Notes under the pieces: generated by a model
Database searches by the model: none
Told to the model about the DNA's origin: nothing
What the model saw: the letters and a program-made list of their open reading frames with translations, nothing else
Position numbers and translations under genes: made by a program
From: an uncultured Verrucomicrobiota bacterium
Lineage (GTDB): Bacteria; Verrucomicrobiota; Kiritimatiellia; CAIQIC01; Lenti-01
Direction of reading: 5' to 3'
Assembly (NCBI GenBank): GCA_937860055.1
Contig: CALMBO010000029.1
Location: 489,372-553,371 of the forward strand
DNA length: 64,000 bases
Shown: one piece after another, positions 26,316 through 34,016 of the stretch
How positions within the stretch are numbered: the stretch's first letter is position 1
How the letters are laid out: every line of letters starts with the position of its first letter

Positions 26316-26834
26316 TCAGCCAAATAAAGTCCCGAACCGCCCCTCGGCCGTCTCCCCCATCTCCAAGGCATCCCCGAGGGCGACGCCACCGTTCTTGGGG
26401 CGCACGATGGGGTTGATCCACATGCGCTGGGTGCCGTCCCGACACTCGTAGCGGACGACAAGGGCCTCGGTCTTGTCGCCTTGCTTCAGCTCCGACACGG
26501 CGATCTCGCCGGCCAGGATTTGTTTCATCGTGTGGTCGTTGGGGTGCTTGGGAATGAAAACCCAGGCCTCGACGATGTGGACGACGCCGAAGATGTCGTT
26601 CTGGCGGATGGACGCTTTGAGCGCTTCGACAAACTGATGCTTGGGCATGCCCGGCGGCGGAGGCCCCATCGAACCCTGCCCGTTCTGGTCGTACAGGAAG
26701 AACAGCTCCACATGGGTGCCGTCTTTGAGGAAAGTCGTCCGGGCCTCATCGACGAACCACTCAGCCGTGCGCCGCATGGACGCTGACGCATCAGAAGCGT
26801 CCCAGTCTGGATAGGGTTTGGCCACTGATGTCAA
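26316..26834 (-). CDS. Conserved-looking hypothetical protein with TTG start
   Basis: A 172-aa soluble protein of unknown function. It has an acidic N-terminal helix region (EWFVDEARTTFLKDG), a beta-rich core (HVELFFLYDQNGQGSMG, IVEAWVFIPKHPND) and a C-terminal strand segment (EALVVRYECRDGTQRMW). No catalytic motif stands out. The TTG start overlaps the previous stop as TTGA, the same 4-bp coupling used elsewhere in the cluster, which makes the rare start credible. It is the last gene of the leftward accessory operon SRAP-SNase-small membrane protein. Confidence 0.65.
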   Translation of the reverse strand: MTSVAKPYPDWDASDASASMRRTAEWFVDEARTTFLKDGTHVELFFLYDQNGQGSMGPPPPGMPKHQFVEALKASIRQNDIFGVVHIVEAWVFIPKHPNDHTMKQILAGEIAVSELKQGDKTEALVVRYECRDGTQRMWINPIVRPKNGGVALGDALEMGETAEGRFGTLFG

Positions 26835-27001
26835 TTGTCCGAAGCCGGTCGCAGGTGGTCAGGCGGCCGGACATCATCACCCTCTCGCGGTGCCCGCACC
26901 CGCCCCTTCCAGCCCAGAAGCCAGAACAGGGTGTCCAACACGAACAAGCCTATGGCAGCGGTCGCCAGCAGGCCGATGATCGTCATGGCCGTTCTGCTCA
27001 T
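26831..27001 (-). CDS. Small single-span membrane protein
   Basis: A 56-aa protein. One membrane segment (MTIIGLLATAAIGLFVLDTL then FWLLGW) is followed by a basic, Pro-rich tail. Its ATG overlaps the SNase stop (ATGA) and its stop overlaps the next TTG start, so translation coupling supports it as a real gene. Possible role: holding the neighbours at the membrane; this is a guess from context only. Confidence 0.6.
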   Translation of the reverse strand: MSRTAMTIIGLLATAAIGLFVLDTLFWLLGWKGRVRAPREGDDVRPPDHLRPASDN

Positions 27002-27558
27002 GACTTCTTCATCCCCCAAGCCCCCCTCTTCGCCTTCCTGGCCTGGGCCTCCAGCGCTTTGAGCCGCTTCACTTCCTCCCAGGTCTGGCCACCGATCCCC
27101 ATGCCGTGAATCCGGGCCAGCCCGTTGGCCACCAGCAGCTCGGCCAGATCCTGCCCGCGCACACTCACGATGCCGTACTTCCTGGAGTTCTTCTGCCCGC
27201 TGAACACCCCCTGCCATCTCGTTCGGATCGTGAACCCGCCCTTCAGCGCGTCCCGCGTGAAGGTTTTGGCCATCATGCCGACCTCGACGGACTGCGCCTC
27301 GGTGATGCCGAAGTAGGCGGCCTGGGCTTTGGTGCGATCCCGGAAGCGGGTGTTGGACTCCGGCGTGTCGGCGAAGTAGAGACGAACCGTCAGTTCCCCG
27401 TCGTTCCATCGGACCCTGAATGAATCGCCGTCGTTTGTATAGTAGTCCACGAGGTGGCAACCGGAGAGTGTCTGCCAGGGTTTGGCGGCGACCGCGGGCT
27501 GGGCAAATAGGCAAGCCAGTGCCACGACCGACATCCATTTGACGAGATATGACTTCAT
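26998..27558 (-). CDS. Secreted SNase-family thermonuclease
   Basis: A 186-aa protein with a signal peptide (MKSYLVKWMSVVALACLFAQ) and a staphylococcal-nuclease OB fold. DGDSFRVRWNDGELTVRLYF contains the Ca-binding Asp and catalytic Arg region, followed by ADTPESNTRFRDR. YGIVSVRGQDLAELLVANGL is the later strand-helix unit. The central catalytic Glu is hard to place because of an insertion. It would act on DNA or RNA outside the cytoplasm. It overlaps SRAP upstream and the small membrane protein downstream by 4 bp each. Confidence 0.85.
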   Translation of the reverse strand: MKSYLVKWMSVVALACLFAQPAVAAKPWQTLSGCHLVDYYTNDGDSFRVRWNDGELTVRLYFADTPESNTRFRDRTKAQAAYFGITEAQSVEVGMMAKTFTRDALKGGFTIRTRWQGVFSGQKNSRKYGIVSVRGQDLAELLVANGLARIHGMGIGGQTWEEVKRLKALEAQARKAKRGAWGMKKS

Positions 27559-28247
27559 GCAGGTGCTTTCTCTATCAGCTCCGGCCCGTCGTTGCGAACA
27601 TTGTTCACTCTGGGGCTCACGGAATAGCCCGCCAAGTCCTCCCTGGCGCCATCGATAAGCCCGGACACATCGGAGGGCGTCGAGGCCGAATCCAGCCATG
27701 CATCATACTGCTCCGGTTTCAGGACAACGGGCATGCGGTCGTGGACAAACGAGATGCTTGGCGCGGCGGCCTTCGTCAGCACGGCACAGGAGACCACCGG
27801 CTCGGCGCCAGGACGCTCCCAAGTCGACCACAGGCCGGCGAAGGCGATGACCTTGGCTTCCGGGCAGGAGATGAAATACGGCTGCTTCGCTGGTCGGCCC
27901 ACCCCGCCCTCAACCTGTTCGCCGGCTTTCCATTCGTACCAGCCACGCGCCGGCATCAGGCACCGCCGGCTGCGGAAGCTGTCCCGCCAGGTGGGCTTTT
28001 GGGCGGCGTCCTCGGACCGAGCGTTGAAGGTAGTTGAGGGCGGCGTGTCCTTCGTCCACCAGCTCGGGATCAAGCCCCAGCGGGCGCTCCTCAGGTACAG
28101 CTGGCCCTCGGCCTTGACGATGATGGGCACCTGGGCGGTCGGCGGGATGTTGAACCGCGGCTTAAACCAGCCCCGGCAGAAGGAGCGGTTGATGGCCCAG
28201 TACTCGCCTATCGAATCTTCATCTGGAAGGGCATAGCGGCCGCACAT
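27555..28247 (-). CDS. SRAP family abasic-site crosslinking protein (YedK/HMCES type)
   Basis: A 230-aa protein. Cys2, which forms the thiazolidine link to abasic sites in single-stranded DNA, follows the initiator Met (MCGRYALP). The other active-site residues are N75 in TTFNARSED, E105 in GWYEWK and H169 in VHDRMPV. The complete set indicates an active protein. SRAP genes are frequent in phages and islands and act in DNA damage handling. It heads the leftward accessory operon. Confidence 0.95.
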   Translation of the reverse strand: MCGRYALPDEDSIGEYWAINRSFCRGWFKPRFNIPPTAQVPIIVKAEGQLYLRSARWGLIPSWWTKDTPPSTTFNARSEDAAQKPTWRDSFRSRRCLMPARGWYEWKAGEQVEGGVGRPAKQPYFISCPEAKVIAFAGLWSTWERPGAEPVVSCAVLTKAAAPSISFVHDRMPVVLKPEQYDAWLDSASTPSDVSGLIDGAREDLAGYSVSPRVNNVRNDGPELIEKAPA

Positions 28248-28333
28248 GAAAATACCTGTTTTTGAAGGCGCGGGATTGAAATCAACCTAGCGGGGGAGGT
28301 GGCCTTAGCCAATATTTTTAGATACACCAATGC

Positions 28334-29179
28334 TCAATCCCGCTCGGCAAACCAACCTGTATTCTCGCCACGGCTTATGGCCTCGCAAATGTGACGGTGC
28401 GACATATTCAACGCCTTGACAGCAATCCGGATATCCTTCTCGGACTTGACGTATAGCCGGCCCCATTTCTGCCCCCTACGCTCATAGTCGAGGGGCTCAA
28501 CGCCTGGTAGTTTCTTGCCATTTGTGAAAATGGAAAAATGTAATTGCTTCTTGCGTACCCCCAAATAGGCAAATACCCGTTCGGGGCTGTAATAAGTTAT
28601 GGTTCTTTCGGTTACTTTTCTCCAAATGTCCCGATTGATTTTCATGATCAGTGGATGAAGTTTGTCGTAGAACAATCTTGCGCCCGATCCTACAAACAGA
28701 TCGTCTATGTTGTGCTGGCTAAGCTCGGTCACCTTGTCCGGCTCTTCCAGGACAGGATTGTCGAGTTGGGGATAGATGGCCTGCAGCTCGAATACTTCTA
28801 TGTGCTTGGGGCATTCTTTCCAGTCATGGGACCAGCAGACAATGGCATCACAATCGTCGGAATGATGCTTGTGGCGAACAAAGTCCGACGACCGGAATTC
28901 AAACTCGATCCGGAGTTCTTCCCACTTCCCCTTGCTGATGTAGCGTTTTGCGATGCAGTCGGGATACCCCGGTCGAATCGTCTCAACATACATGTTCAGG
29001 TCGGCCGCCAATTTCCCAAACAGGAAGATTACGCCGTTTTCATTTACTGGTGCATAGACCAGGCCCCGGAAGTTGATGAGGCGGCCAACAACATTTCTGT
29101 GATGCATATGGCGAGTCCCGCTGCCGTCATCATCTTCCACCTCGACCTGGATTTTCTGTAGCTTGCGGTTTCGTTTCAT
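28334..29179 (-). CDS. Predicted PD-(D/E)XK-like nuclease with DUF5655-like C terminus
   Basis: A 281-aa protein. Residues about 30-145 contain NVVGRLINFRGLVYAPVNEN, then GYPDC, then RIEFEFRSSDFVRHKHHSDD and CDAIVCWSHDWKECPKHIEV followed by FEL. The order of acidic residue, PDC, E-F-E and D-x-I-V-C-W is that of a restriction-endonuclease-like fold in which D and E coordinate metal. Residues about 195-270 (TITYYSPERVFAYLGVRKKQ and on) resemble the DUF5655 domain. AT content is higher than in neighbours, a sign of transfer. It may be a stand-alone defence nuclease. The fold assignment is my inference. Confidence 0.55.
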   Translation of the reverse strand: MKRNRKLQKIQVEVEDDDGSGTRHMHHRNVVGRLINFRGLVYAPVNENGVIFLFGKLAADLNMYVETIRPGYPDCIAKRYISKGKWEELRIEFEFRSSDFVRHKHHSDDCDAIVCWSHDWKECPKHIEVFELQAIYPQLDNPVLEEPDKVTELSQHNIDDLFVGSGARLFYDKLHPLIMKINRDIWRKVTERTITYYSPERVFAYLGVRKKQLHFSIFTNGKKLPGVEPLDYERRGQKWGRLYVKSEKDIRIAVKALNMSHRHICEAISRGENTGWFAERD

Positions 29180-29221
29180 TTATTCACCCTCTCAACTTGA
29201 TCCCTATCTGCATACTAGCTT

Positions 29222-29728
29222 CTACTTCATCGGTGGCGGGTAGTAAACCGTGCCGTTCGCCTTGCCGAGGATCTCCAGCACCCAGACCAACGTAGCCTTC
29301 TGGATGCCCGGCTTCTTGCTCTCCCGGCTGCCGGCGATGTTCAGGACGCAGTTGTCGGGGCAGGAAGCCTGCAGCCACTCCACGAACTCCTTGACCTCGG
29401 AGTCCATCGGCCGGTTCATATGAACATGAAACCACGGACGGTTGTGCTTCTGGGCGAACTTGATCGTCCTCAGCGACCCGCCCTCCGGCTTCCCGTGGCA
29501 CAAGACCAGGGTGGCGTCGGAATCGACCACGTTGGCCTCGGTGCGGGGCAGGTAGTCGGCCGAGCGGTGCTCCTGCATTCCCTTGAATGCGTCCGGCAGC
29601 GGCCCCGCCTCCGTCTTGCGGCCCTTTGGTACCCAGCCGCCGTACGGGAAGTCGATCCAGCGGCAGGCGTCCAGCGCGCCCTGGTCCACGCCCGTCTGGC
29701 CGCCGGATAATATCTTGGCGAGTTTCAT
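29222..29728 (-). CDS. Putative molybdenum carrier / SLOG-superfamily protein
   Basis: A 168-aa Rossmann-like protein. KILSGGQTGVDQGALDA is the diagnostic nucleotide-binding loop of the MoCo-carrier-like family (PF12694, in the SLOG superfamily with DprA and LOG). VPKGRKTEAGPLPDAF and VDSDATLVLCHGKPEGGS are also typical. Despite the family name, many members sit in phage and defence contexts and may bind nucleotides or their derivatives; that role is not proven. The ATG at 29728 is chosen because the glycine loop normally starts a few residues after Met. Confidence 0.8.
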   Translation of the reverse strand: MKLAKILSGGQTGVDQGALDACRWIDFPYGGWVPKGRKTEAGPLPDAFKGMQEHRSADYLPRTEANVVDSDATLVLCHGKPEGGSLRTIKFAQKHNRPWFHVHMNRPMDSEVKEFVEWLQASCPDNCVLNIAGSRESKKPGIQKATLVWVLEILGKANGTVYYPPPMK

Positions 29729-29921
29729 TGAATTCGAATCTTCAACCTGAAATCCTATACCGTCAAGCACGCCCGGCTTCACACACCCGCTTGCTGGCAA
29801 GCATATGGCTATTGGCGTAACTGATAAACCATATTTTCAGCATATCTCACACTCTACGATTGCCTTAAGAAACTGCGTCCAATACCCTCTGGCCATTTTT
29901 CCATCTGTCGATTTGAAATAG

Positions 29922-29951
29922 TTGACACGAGTGTGTACTATTTAGTACACA
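29922..29951 (+). promoter_or_regulatory. Repressor promoter overlapped by a 20-bp operator
   Basis: TTGACA (29922-29927) is a consensus -35. The dyad TGTGTACTATTTAGTACACA (29932-29951) has perfect 9-bp arms and covers the -10 region (TAGTAC, 15-bp spacing). The ATG of the XRE regulator lies 9 bp after it with no ribosome site, so the mRNA may be leaderless. Autorepression is the natural reading. Confidence 0.75.
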
Positions 29952-29960
29952 ACCTGTCAA

Positions 29961-30317
29961 ATGAATGCGACTTTCGGACAATTTATTCGGACCAAGCGTA
30001 CGACGCTCCAACAGGCAGGCCAAGGCTATTCCGTGCGCGGCTTGGCGTCCAGGCTAGGCATCCAACCCTCCTACATCAGCAAGGTGGAACGCGAAGAGGT
30101 GGCGCCGCCGTCTGAGGCGACCATCCACAAGATCGCCCAGGAGCTGGGAGAAAACCCCGATGTGCTGCTGGCTCTGGCCGGGAAGGTGTCGGAAGATCTG
30201 CGCCAAGTGATTTTGAAGCGTCCGGTGCTGTTCGCGGAACTGATCCGCCAGCTCAAGGACGCGCCCGACCATGCGGTCCTCCGCATCGTCCGGGAAGTTC
30301 GGGACGGCAACTGGTAG
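29961..30317 (+). CDS. XRE-family repressor
   Basis: A 118-aa protein with a lambda-repressor-type helix-turn-helix (residues 8-67): IRTKRTTLQQ, then YSVRGLASRLGIQPSYISKV carrying the recognition helix, and IHKIAQELGENPDVLLALAG, a common ending of this fold. The last 40 residues are helical (LRQVILKRPVLFAELIRQLK) and may dimerise. A perfect operator overlaps its promoter. It heads a rightward operon with the 345-aa gene 15 bp on. Confidence 0.9.
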   Translation: MNATFGQFIRTKRTTLQQAGQGYSVRGLASRLGIQPSYISKVEREEVAPPSEATIHKIAQELGENPDVLLALAGKVSEDLRQVILKRPVLFAELIRQLKDAPDHAVLRIVREVRDGNW

Positions 30318-30332
30318 GAAAGGAAGCACGCC

Positions 30333-31370
30333 ATGATCGAACTCAAGCAGGACAAACTGAATTTCTCGTTCCCCGAGGTCCACCCCTCCGCCAAGGTGAA
30401 AATCACATTCCAGCGGACTCTGCGAATTCCAGACGACGGCGACGACTATCCCCTCCCCCCGGGGCTCGGCAGCTTTCCGCTGGTCCATACCGACGACTAC
30501 GCCAAGCGCGTTCCGGCCTCCTGGGCCGAACACGGCGGCGTTGTGCTGCCCATGTACCAGTCAGAAGCCATGTGGATCCATTTCGAAGGGCACTACGACG
30601 CGGATCGCGGCGTGAACTACCCGTTTGCCATCAAAGTCGCCACCGGCAAGATCAACGCCGTGTCGGGGCTCTCTTGGGAACAGGGCCTCAACCGGACGCC
30701 ACGGCAGGACTACGTGGTCGTCCCCCGCCAGCCCTGGTTGGACGGCTACTGCGTCGAGAAGGGCGTCATCCGCCAGTTCGTGGCCATGCCGCTGGGCGGA
30801 GGCTATACGGCCGAGGAGCAGGTCTCCGGCAAGGCCGAGCACGGTGGGCTCCAGATCATGGCAATTCCGATGAAACGCGAAGTGTTCGAAAAACGATTCC
30901 CCGTCGTTCCAAGAGCACGCTACAGCTTTGACACTGTCCGGTATTCATCCAGGCCTTGCGCCAAAGTATTCGAGACCCCATCTATGGGCCTGGCGCCGGG
31001 AGGCCGGATGAAGCAAGAAATCTATGAAGACACCTACGATCTAAACGATTGGGATCTCGACCACAACAGTCGGTGCTTCGTCCACATCGCCAACTCGATG
31101 GTCTGGCGCCAGATCACCGGCCGGAACCCGCCCACGGTCCCGCCGACCGCAGAGGAGTACAACCGGCGCGGACTGCCATGGTACGACTACTACAGCGACG
31201 TTAAGGCCATCGACGGCAGCCTCACCCTCGCCTGCATGCAGAGCGTGGCCGAAATCGGCAAGGAAAAGGGCGCAACGCCCCTGCCGGAGAACCAGGGCGT
31301 ACTTCCCGGTCTTGTCATCGATATCCACGAGAAGCTGACCAAGGATCAGGTGATCGAGTTCCTGGGCTAA
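30333..31370 (+). CDS. Hypothetical protein of the repressor operon
   Basis: A 345-aa soluble protein with no membrane segment. The most structured-looking part is residues 70-190: YQSEAMWIHFEGHYDADRGV, YPFAIKVATGKINAVSG, YVVVPRQPWLDGYCVEKGVI and MPLGGGYTAEEQVSGKAEHG. The later part has YEDTYDLNDWDLDHNSRCFV. These are dense in Gly, Tyr and Trp and read like a conserved family, but I cannot name a function. AGGAA lies upstream of the ATG. Its link to the autoregulated repressor suggests an activity that must be held in check. Confidence 0.7.
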   Translation: MIELKQDKLNFSFPEVHPSAKVKITFQRTLRIPDDGDDYPLPPGLGSFPLVHTDDYAKRVPASWAEHGGVVLPMYQSEAMWIHFEGHYDADRGVNYPFAIKVATGKINAVSGLSWEQGLNRTPRQDYVVVPRQPWLDGYCVEKGVIRQFVAMPLGGGYTAEEQVSGKAEHGGLQIMAIPMKREVFEKRFPVVPRARYSFDTVRYSSRPCAKVFETPSMGLAPGGRMKQEIYEDTYDLNDWDLDHNSRCFVHIANSMVWRQITGRNPPTVPPTAEEYNRRGLPWYDYYSDVKAIDGSLTLACMQSVAEIGKEKGATPLPENQGVLPGLVIDIHEKLTKDQVIEFLG

Positions 31371-31559
31371 CCGTTCAGTTGTTCTTTCACATATTATTGC
31401 CGGACGGAAGAGCGGAAAGGCCAGCCGCCCATCGGGTCGAAAGGTCCTTTGTTATGAGGAATTGGCCGTCCTCCCGCCCGGCATCTTTTCAAATCCAGCA
31501 TGGCGGGTTGATCTTCGCCGGGCGATTAATCCCGGAGTGAACGTCACCGTCTGGCTGGT

Positions 31560-31721
31560 TGGAACCACGTTGCAGGGATTTCGCGGCTAATGCCGACTGT
31601 CCGTCACGGCGTGGTTCCATCTTTTACTTTGGAGCCAGCTCCCAGGTCAAAACGACAAAATGTAGGTTTGGCTTGCGTAGCGCTTGGCGTAGCACAAACC
31701 TTGCCTTGTGCATCTGGCTCC
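31560..31721. ncRNA. Candidate structured RNA in a 400-bp gene-free stretch
   Basis: Between the 345-aa gene and the metalloprotease gene (31,371-31,770) no gene is visible. Two nested structures can be read. TGGAACCACG (31560) pairs perfectly with CGTGGTTCCA (ending 31619), enclosing a small CGGC-TAAT-GCCG hairpin. GGAGCCAG (31631) pairs with CTGGCTCC (ending 31721), enclosing AGGTTTG/CAAACCT. Inside this is a near-repeat GCTTGCGTAGC/GCTTGGCGTAGC. The strand is unknown. It could be a leader, an antitoxin-type RNA or chance. Confidence 0.35.
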
Positions 31722-31770
31722 CTTCCCCATTGCCTAACATTGGAACAATCAATATCATTCAAATACGACC

Positions 31771-32670
31771 ATGAGCGACCACGCTGACGACATCCCAGAA
31801 TCTCTGCCAGACGCCGCCAAAGTGGAGGCTGTCCGGTCCATCTTGGACCAACTCCTTGAGAGTTCGCGCCTCTACTCCAAAAGCAAAGACTACAAGGAAT
31901 TGCTGGATTATGTCGTTAAACTGAGGCCCTTCGCCCCGTTCAACGCGATGCTGCTCCAGGTTCAAAATCCGGGATTGAGCTACGCCGCAACGGCGCACGA
32001 TTGGCAGCGACGATTCAAGCGAACTCCAAAGGAAGGCGCCCGGCCCCTGCTCATCCTATGGCCGTTCGGACCCGTCGCGCTCGTCTTCGACCAAATGGAC
32101 ACCGAGGGCGATCCACTTCCCGAGGATGCCTTCGCCTTCCCAGTGCTCGGCGACATGACCGAATCCTCCCTTTCTCAATTCATCGGTCGGCTTGAAAAAG
32201 TTTGCATCCATGTGCAGGCTTGCGACGCCGGCGACCGCAAGGCGGGCTACATCCGCCTTGCTCAGCCCGCCAAAAGCGACAAGGAGTATGCCCACTATGT
32301 CCTGCTCATGAACCGCAAACATTCCCCCGCCGTCCGGTTTGTCACGCTGGCCCACGAGCTTGGTCACCTGTTCCTGGGCCATCTTGGACTAGACGCCAAG
32401 CTGAAAATCCCGGAGCGCCGCGGCTTGGGCTACGCGCAGCAGGAGCTGGAGGCGGAGTCGGTCGCCTATATCGTGTGCGGACGACAGGGGATAAAACCCA
32501 AGTCCGAAACCTATCTCGCCGGATTCATGGCCCAGGAGACCACCATCGGACATCTGGACATCTACCAGGTGATGCGGGCGGGCGGGCGAGTCGAAACCTT
32601 GCTGGGATTGGCCGGCCATCCCAGCGAATTGAATGTAAAGCCCATGAAGAGCACGCGCTCTGGAAGTTAG
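31771..32670 (+). CDS. ArdC/ImmA-type zinc metalloprotease
   Basis: A 299-aa protein. The first half (FAPFNAMLLQVQNPGLSYAA, HDWQRRFKRTPKEGARPLLI) follows the single-stranded-DNA-binding N-terminal domain of ArdC antirestriction proteins. The second half has the gluzincin motif LAHELGHLFLGHLG with the third ligand in QQELEAESVAYIVC, as in ImmA/IrrE peptidases. ArdC proteins guard incoming DNA against restriction, and ImmA proteins cleave phage-type repressors, so either role fits. The next gene starts 8 bp on. Confidence 0.8.
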   Translation: MSDHADDIPESLPDAAKVEAVRSILDQLLESSRLYSKSKDYKELLDYVVKLRPFAPFNAMLLQVQNPGLSYAATAHDWQRRFKRTPKEGARPLLILWPFGPVALVFDQMDTEGDPLPEDAFAFPVLGDMTESSLSQFIGRLEKVCIHVQACDAGDRKAGYIRLAQPAKSDKEYAHYVLLMNRKHSPAVRFVTLAHELGHLFLGHLGLDAKLKIPERRGLGYAQQELEAESVAYIVCGRQGIKPKSETYLAGFMAQETTIGHLDIYQVMRAGGRVETLLGLAGHPSELNVKPMKSTRSGS

Positions 32671-32678
32671 GTGACACC

Positions 32679-34007
32679 ATGGCGGGTGAACATTTGGATG
32701 CGCTGGTCGGCGACGCAAACAAGGCGCTTGAAATGCTGCCGACGATCATTAAAGACGCTAAGCGAGTAAACCCTCTTTCGGGAATGGATGTCCAACAACC
32801 GATTGACAATGGTGCCTACATAGCGCTGGCCTACCCCTCCACAGAAGCATCTTTTCTGGTAATGATCGAAATCAACAACGCCAAAGAAGCGAATGAAGTT
32901 GTTGCTTTCTACCCGTTCCTAAGAGCCGGGATCCCTCACGAGCTGGAGATTCTCGACATCAGGCCGGACCCCGATTGCACCGAAGGCTCGATCGAAGCGG
33001 TCAACCGCAACGCTGTCACGATATCCTTTTACGATCCGACATTCGCGTGCAACAAACACATCTATGCCAACGGCTGCAAGTATTCGTTCTCAATCGCCGC
33101 ACTTGCTTATGTCCTTGAAAAAGTCGAAGACACGAACATCAGAATCACCAAAGGCGCCGCTTTGGAAATGCTACGCCAGCGGCAGCTGGAGGACGACCCG
33201 AACGCCGATGTGTCGAAAGTCACCCACGTCGACATCTCAACCGCGAATCTTCGCTTCATGTTTCCCCATGACAACGACGTGGACGCCGAATTCCAGACGG
33301 TTGTCGAAGGCGTGGAATACATTGATATGGTCGGAACCAGGATCTGCAAGATGCCGGTCGTTCTTATGCGGCCGGACGACGAAGATTTTCGCGTCATTCT
33401 ATATGCCTCCGAACACGTGCTGAAGGGTTACAAACCCCAGGTGGGCGACAGCATTCGCGGCGTGCTCTGGCTCCAAGGGTATCCTTTGCGGACGGTGGAG
33501 GACCCGGCCAACTGGGGAGACCGACTCACAGACTCGTCGCCTCAGCACTCGATGGAAGGAATCGCCCGATCCTTCAATACCACGGCTGAACTGCGCCATC
33601 TCCATCCCGGCATCGTGGCATTGGCATCATCCTGCGCAACCGTAGGTTGGGATGTCATCCCCTTTGAGAATCCGGATCGTTCCAGTCCCCTGCCCGCTTT
33701 TCAACTGGATCGGACCGGACGGAAACCCGTCAATGTTTGGATTCGAACCCATATTGTTGGCCAGGAATCCCCTGTCCCCTTTTCTCCCGAGGAGATTGCC
33801 AACAATCGTGCCGCCTGCGAGAACCATGACCAGGAAGCCGCTTTCGTAACCATGGTTTGTACAGATGTAGGAAGCGGCTACACCTTCAAGGCACAGGGGA
33901 TCGATACGCTCGAAAAGCACATCGGCAAGTTCGCCACCTTGGAGTATATGGCCAAATCGCAGTTCAGCAAAGAGGGCGACCAGGACTCGCAACAAGATGA
34001 AGACTGA
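32679..34007 (+). CDS. Hypothetical protein paired with the metalloprotease
   Basis: A 442-aa soluble protein of unknown family. Visible parts are a helical N terminus (EHLDALVGDANKALEMLPTI), a beta-rich middle (GTRICKMPVVLMRPDDEDFR, EHVLKGYKPQVGDSIRGVLW) that reads like an OB or barrel domain, and an acidic Gln/Asp tail (GDQDSQQDED). No catalytic motif. The start ATG at 32679 lies close to the protease stop, so the two are probably translated together. It may be the protease's partner or substrate; this is inferred from pairing only. Confidence 0.6.
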   Translation: MAGEHLDALVGDANKALEMLPTIIKDAKRVNPLSGMDVQQPIDNGAYIALAYPSTEASFLVMIEINNAKEANEVVAFYPFLRAGIPHELEILDIRPDPDCTEGSIEAVNRNAVTISFYDPTFACNKHIYANGCKYSFSIAALAYVLEKVEDTNIRITKGAALEMLRQRQLEDDPNADVSKVTHVDISTANLRFMFPHDNDVDAEFQTVVEGVEYIDMVGTRICKMPVVLMRPDDEDFRVILYASEHVLKGYKPQVGDSIRGVLWLQGYPLRTVEDPANWGDRLTDSSPQHSMEGIARSFNTTAELRHLHPGIVALASSCATVGWDVIPFENPDRSSPLPAFQLDRTGRKPVNVWIRTHIVGQESPVPFSPEEIANNRAACENHDQEAAFVTMVCTDVGSGYTFKAQGIDTLEKHIGKFATLEYMAKSQFSKEGDQDSQQDED

Positions 34008-34016
34008 GCCCGACAA

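Noticed and set aside
25913..26461. A reverse frame containing GFEPATSWSRTKRSTRL
   Set aside because: This is the well-known false protein produced by reading the complement of a tRNA gene, here tRNA-Pro.
27596..27606. GAAC-ATT-GTTC as a second SOS box before the SNase gene
   Set aside because: The spacer is 3 nt instead of 4 and it lies inside the end of the SRAP coding region, so it is most likely chance.
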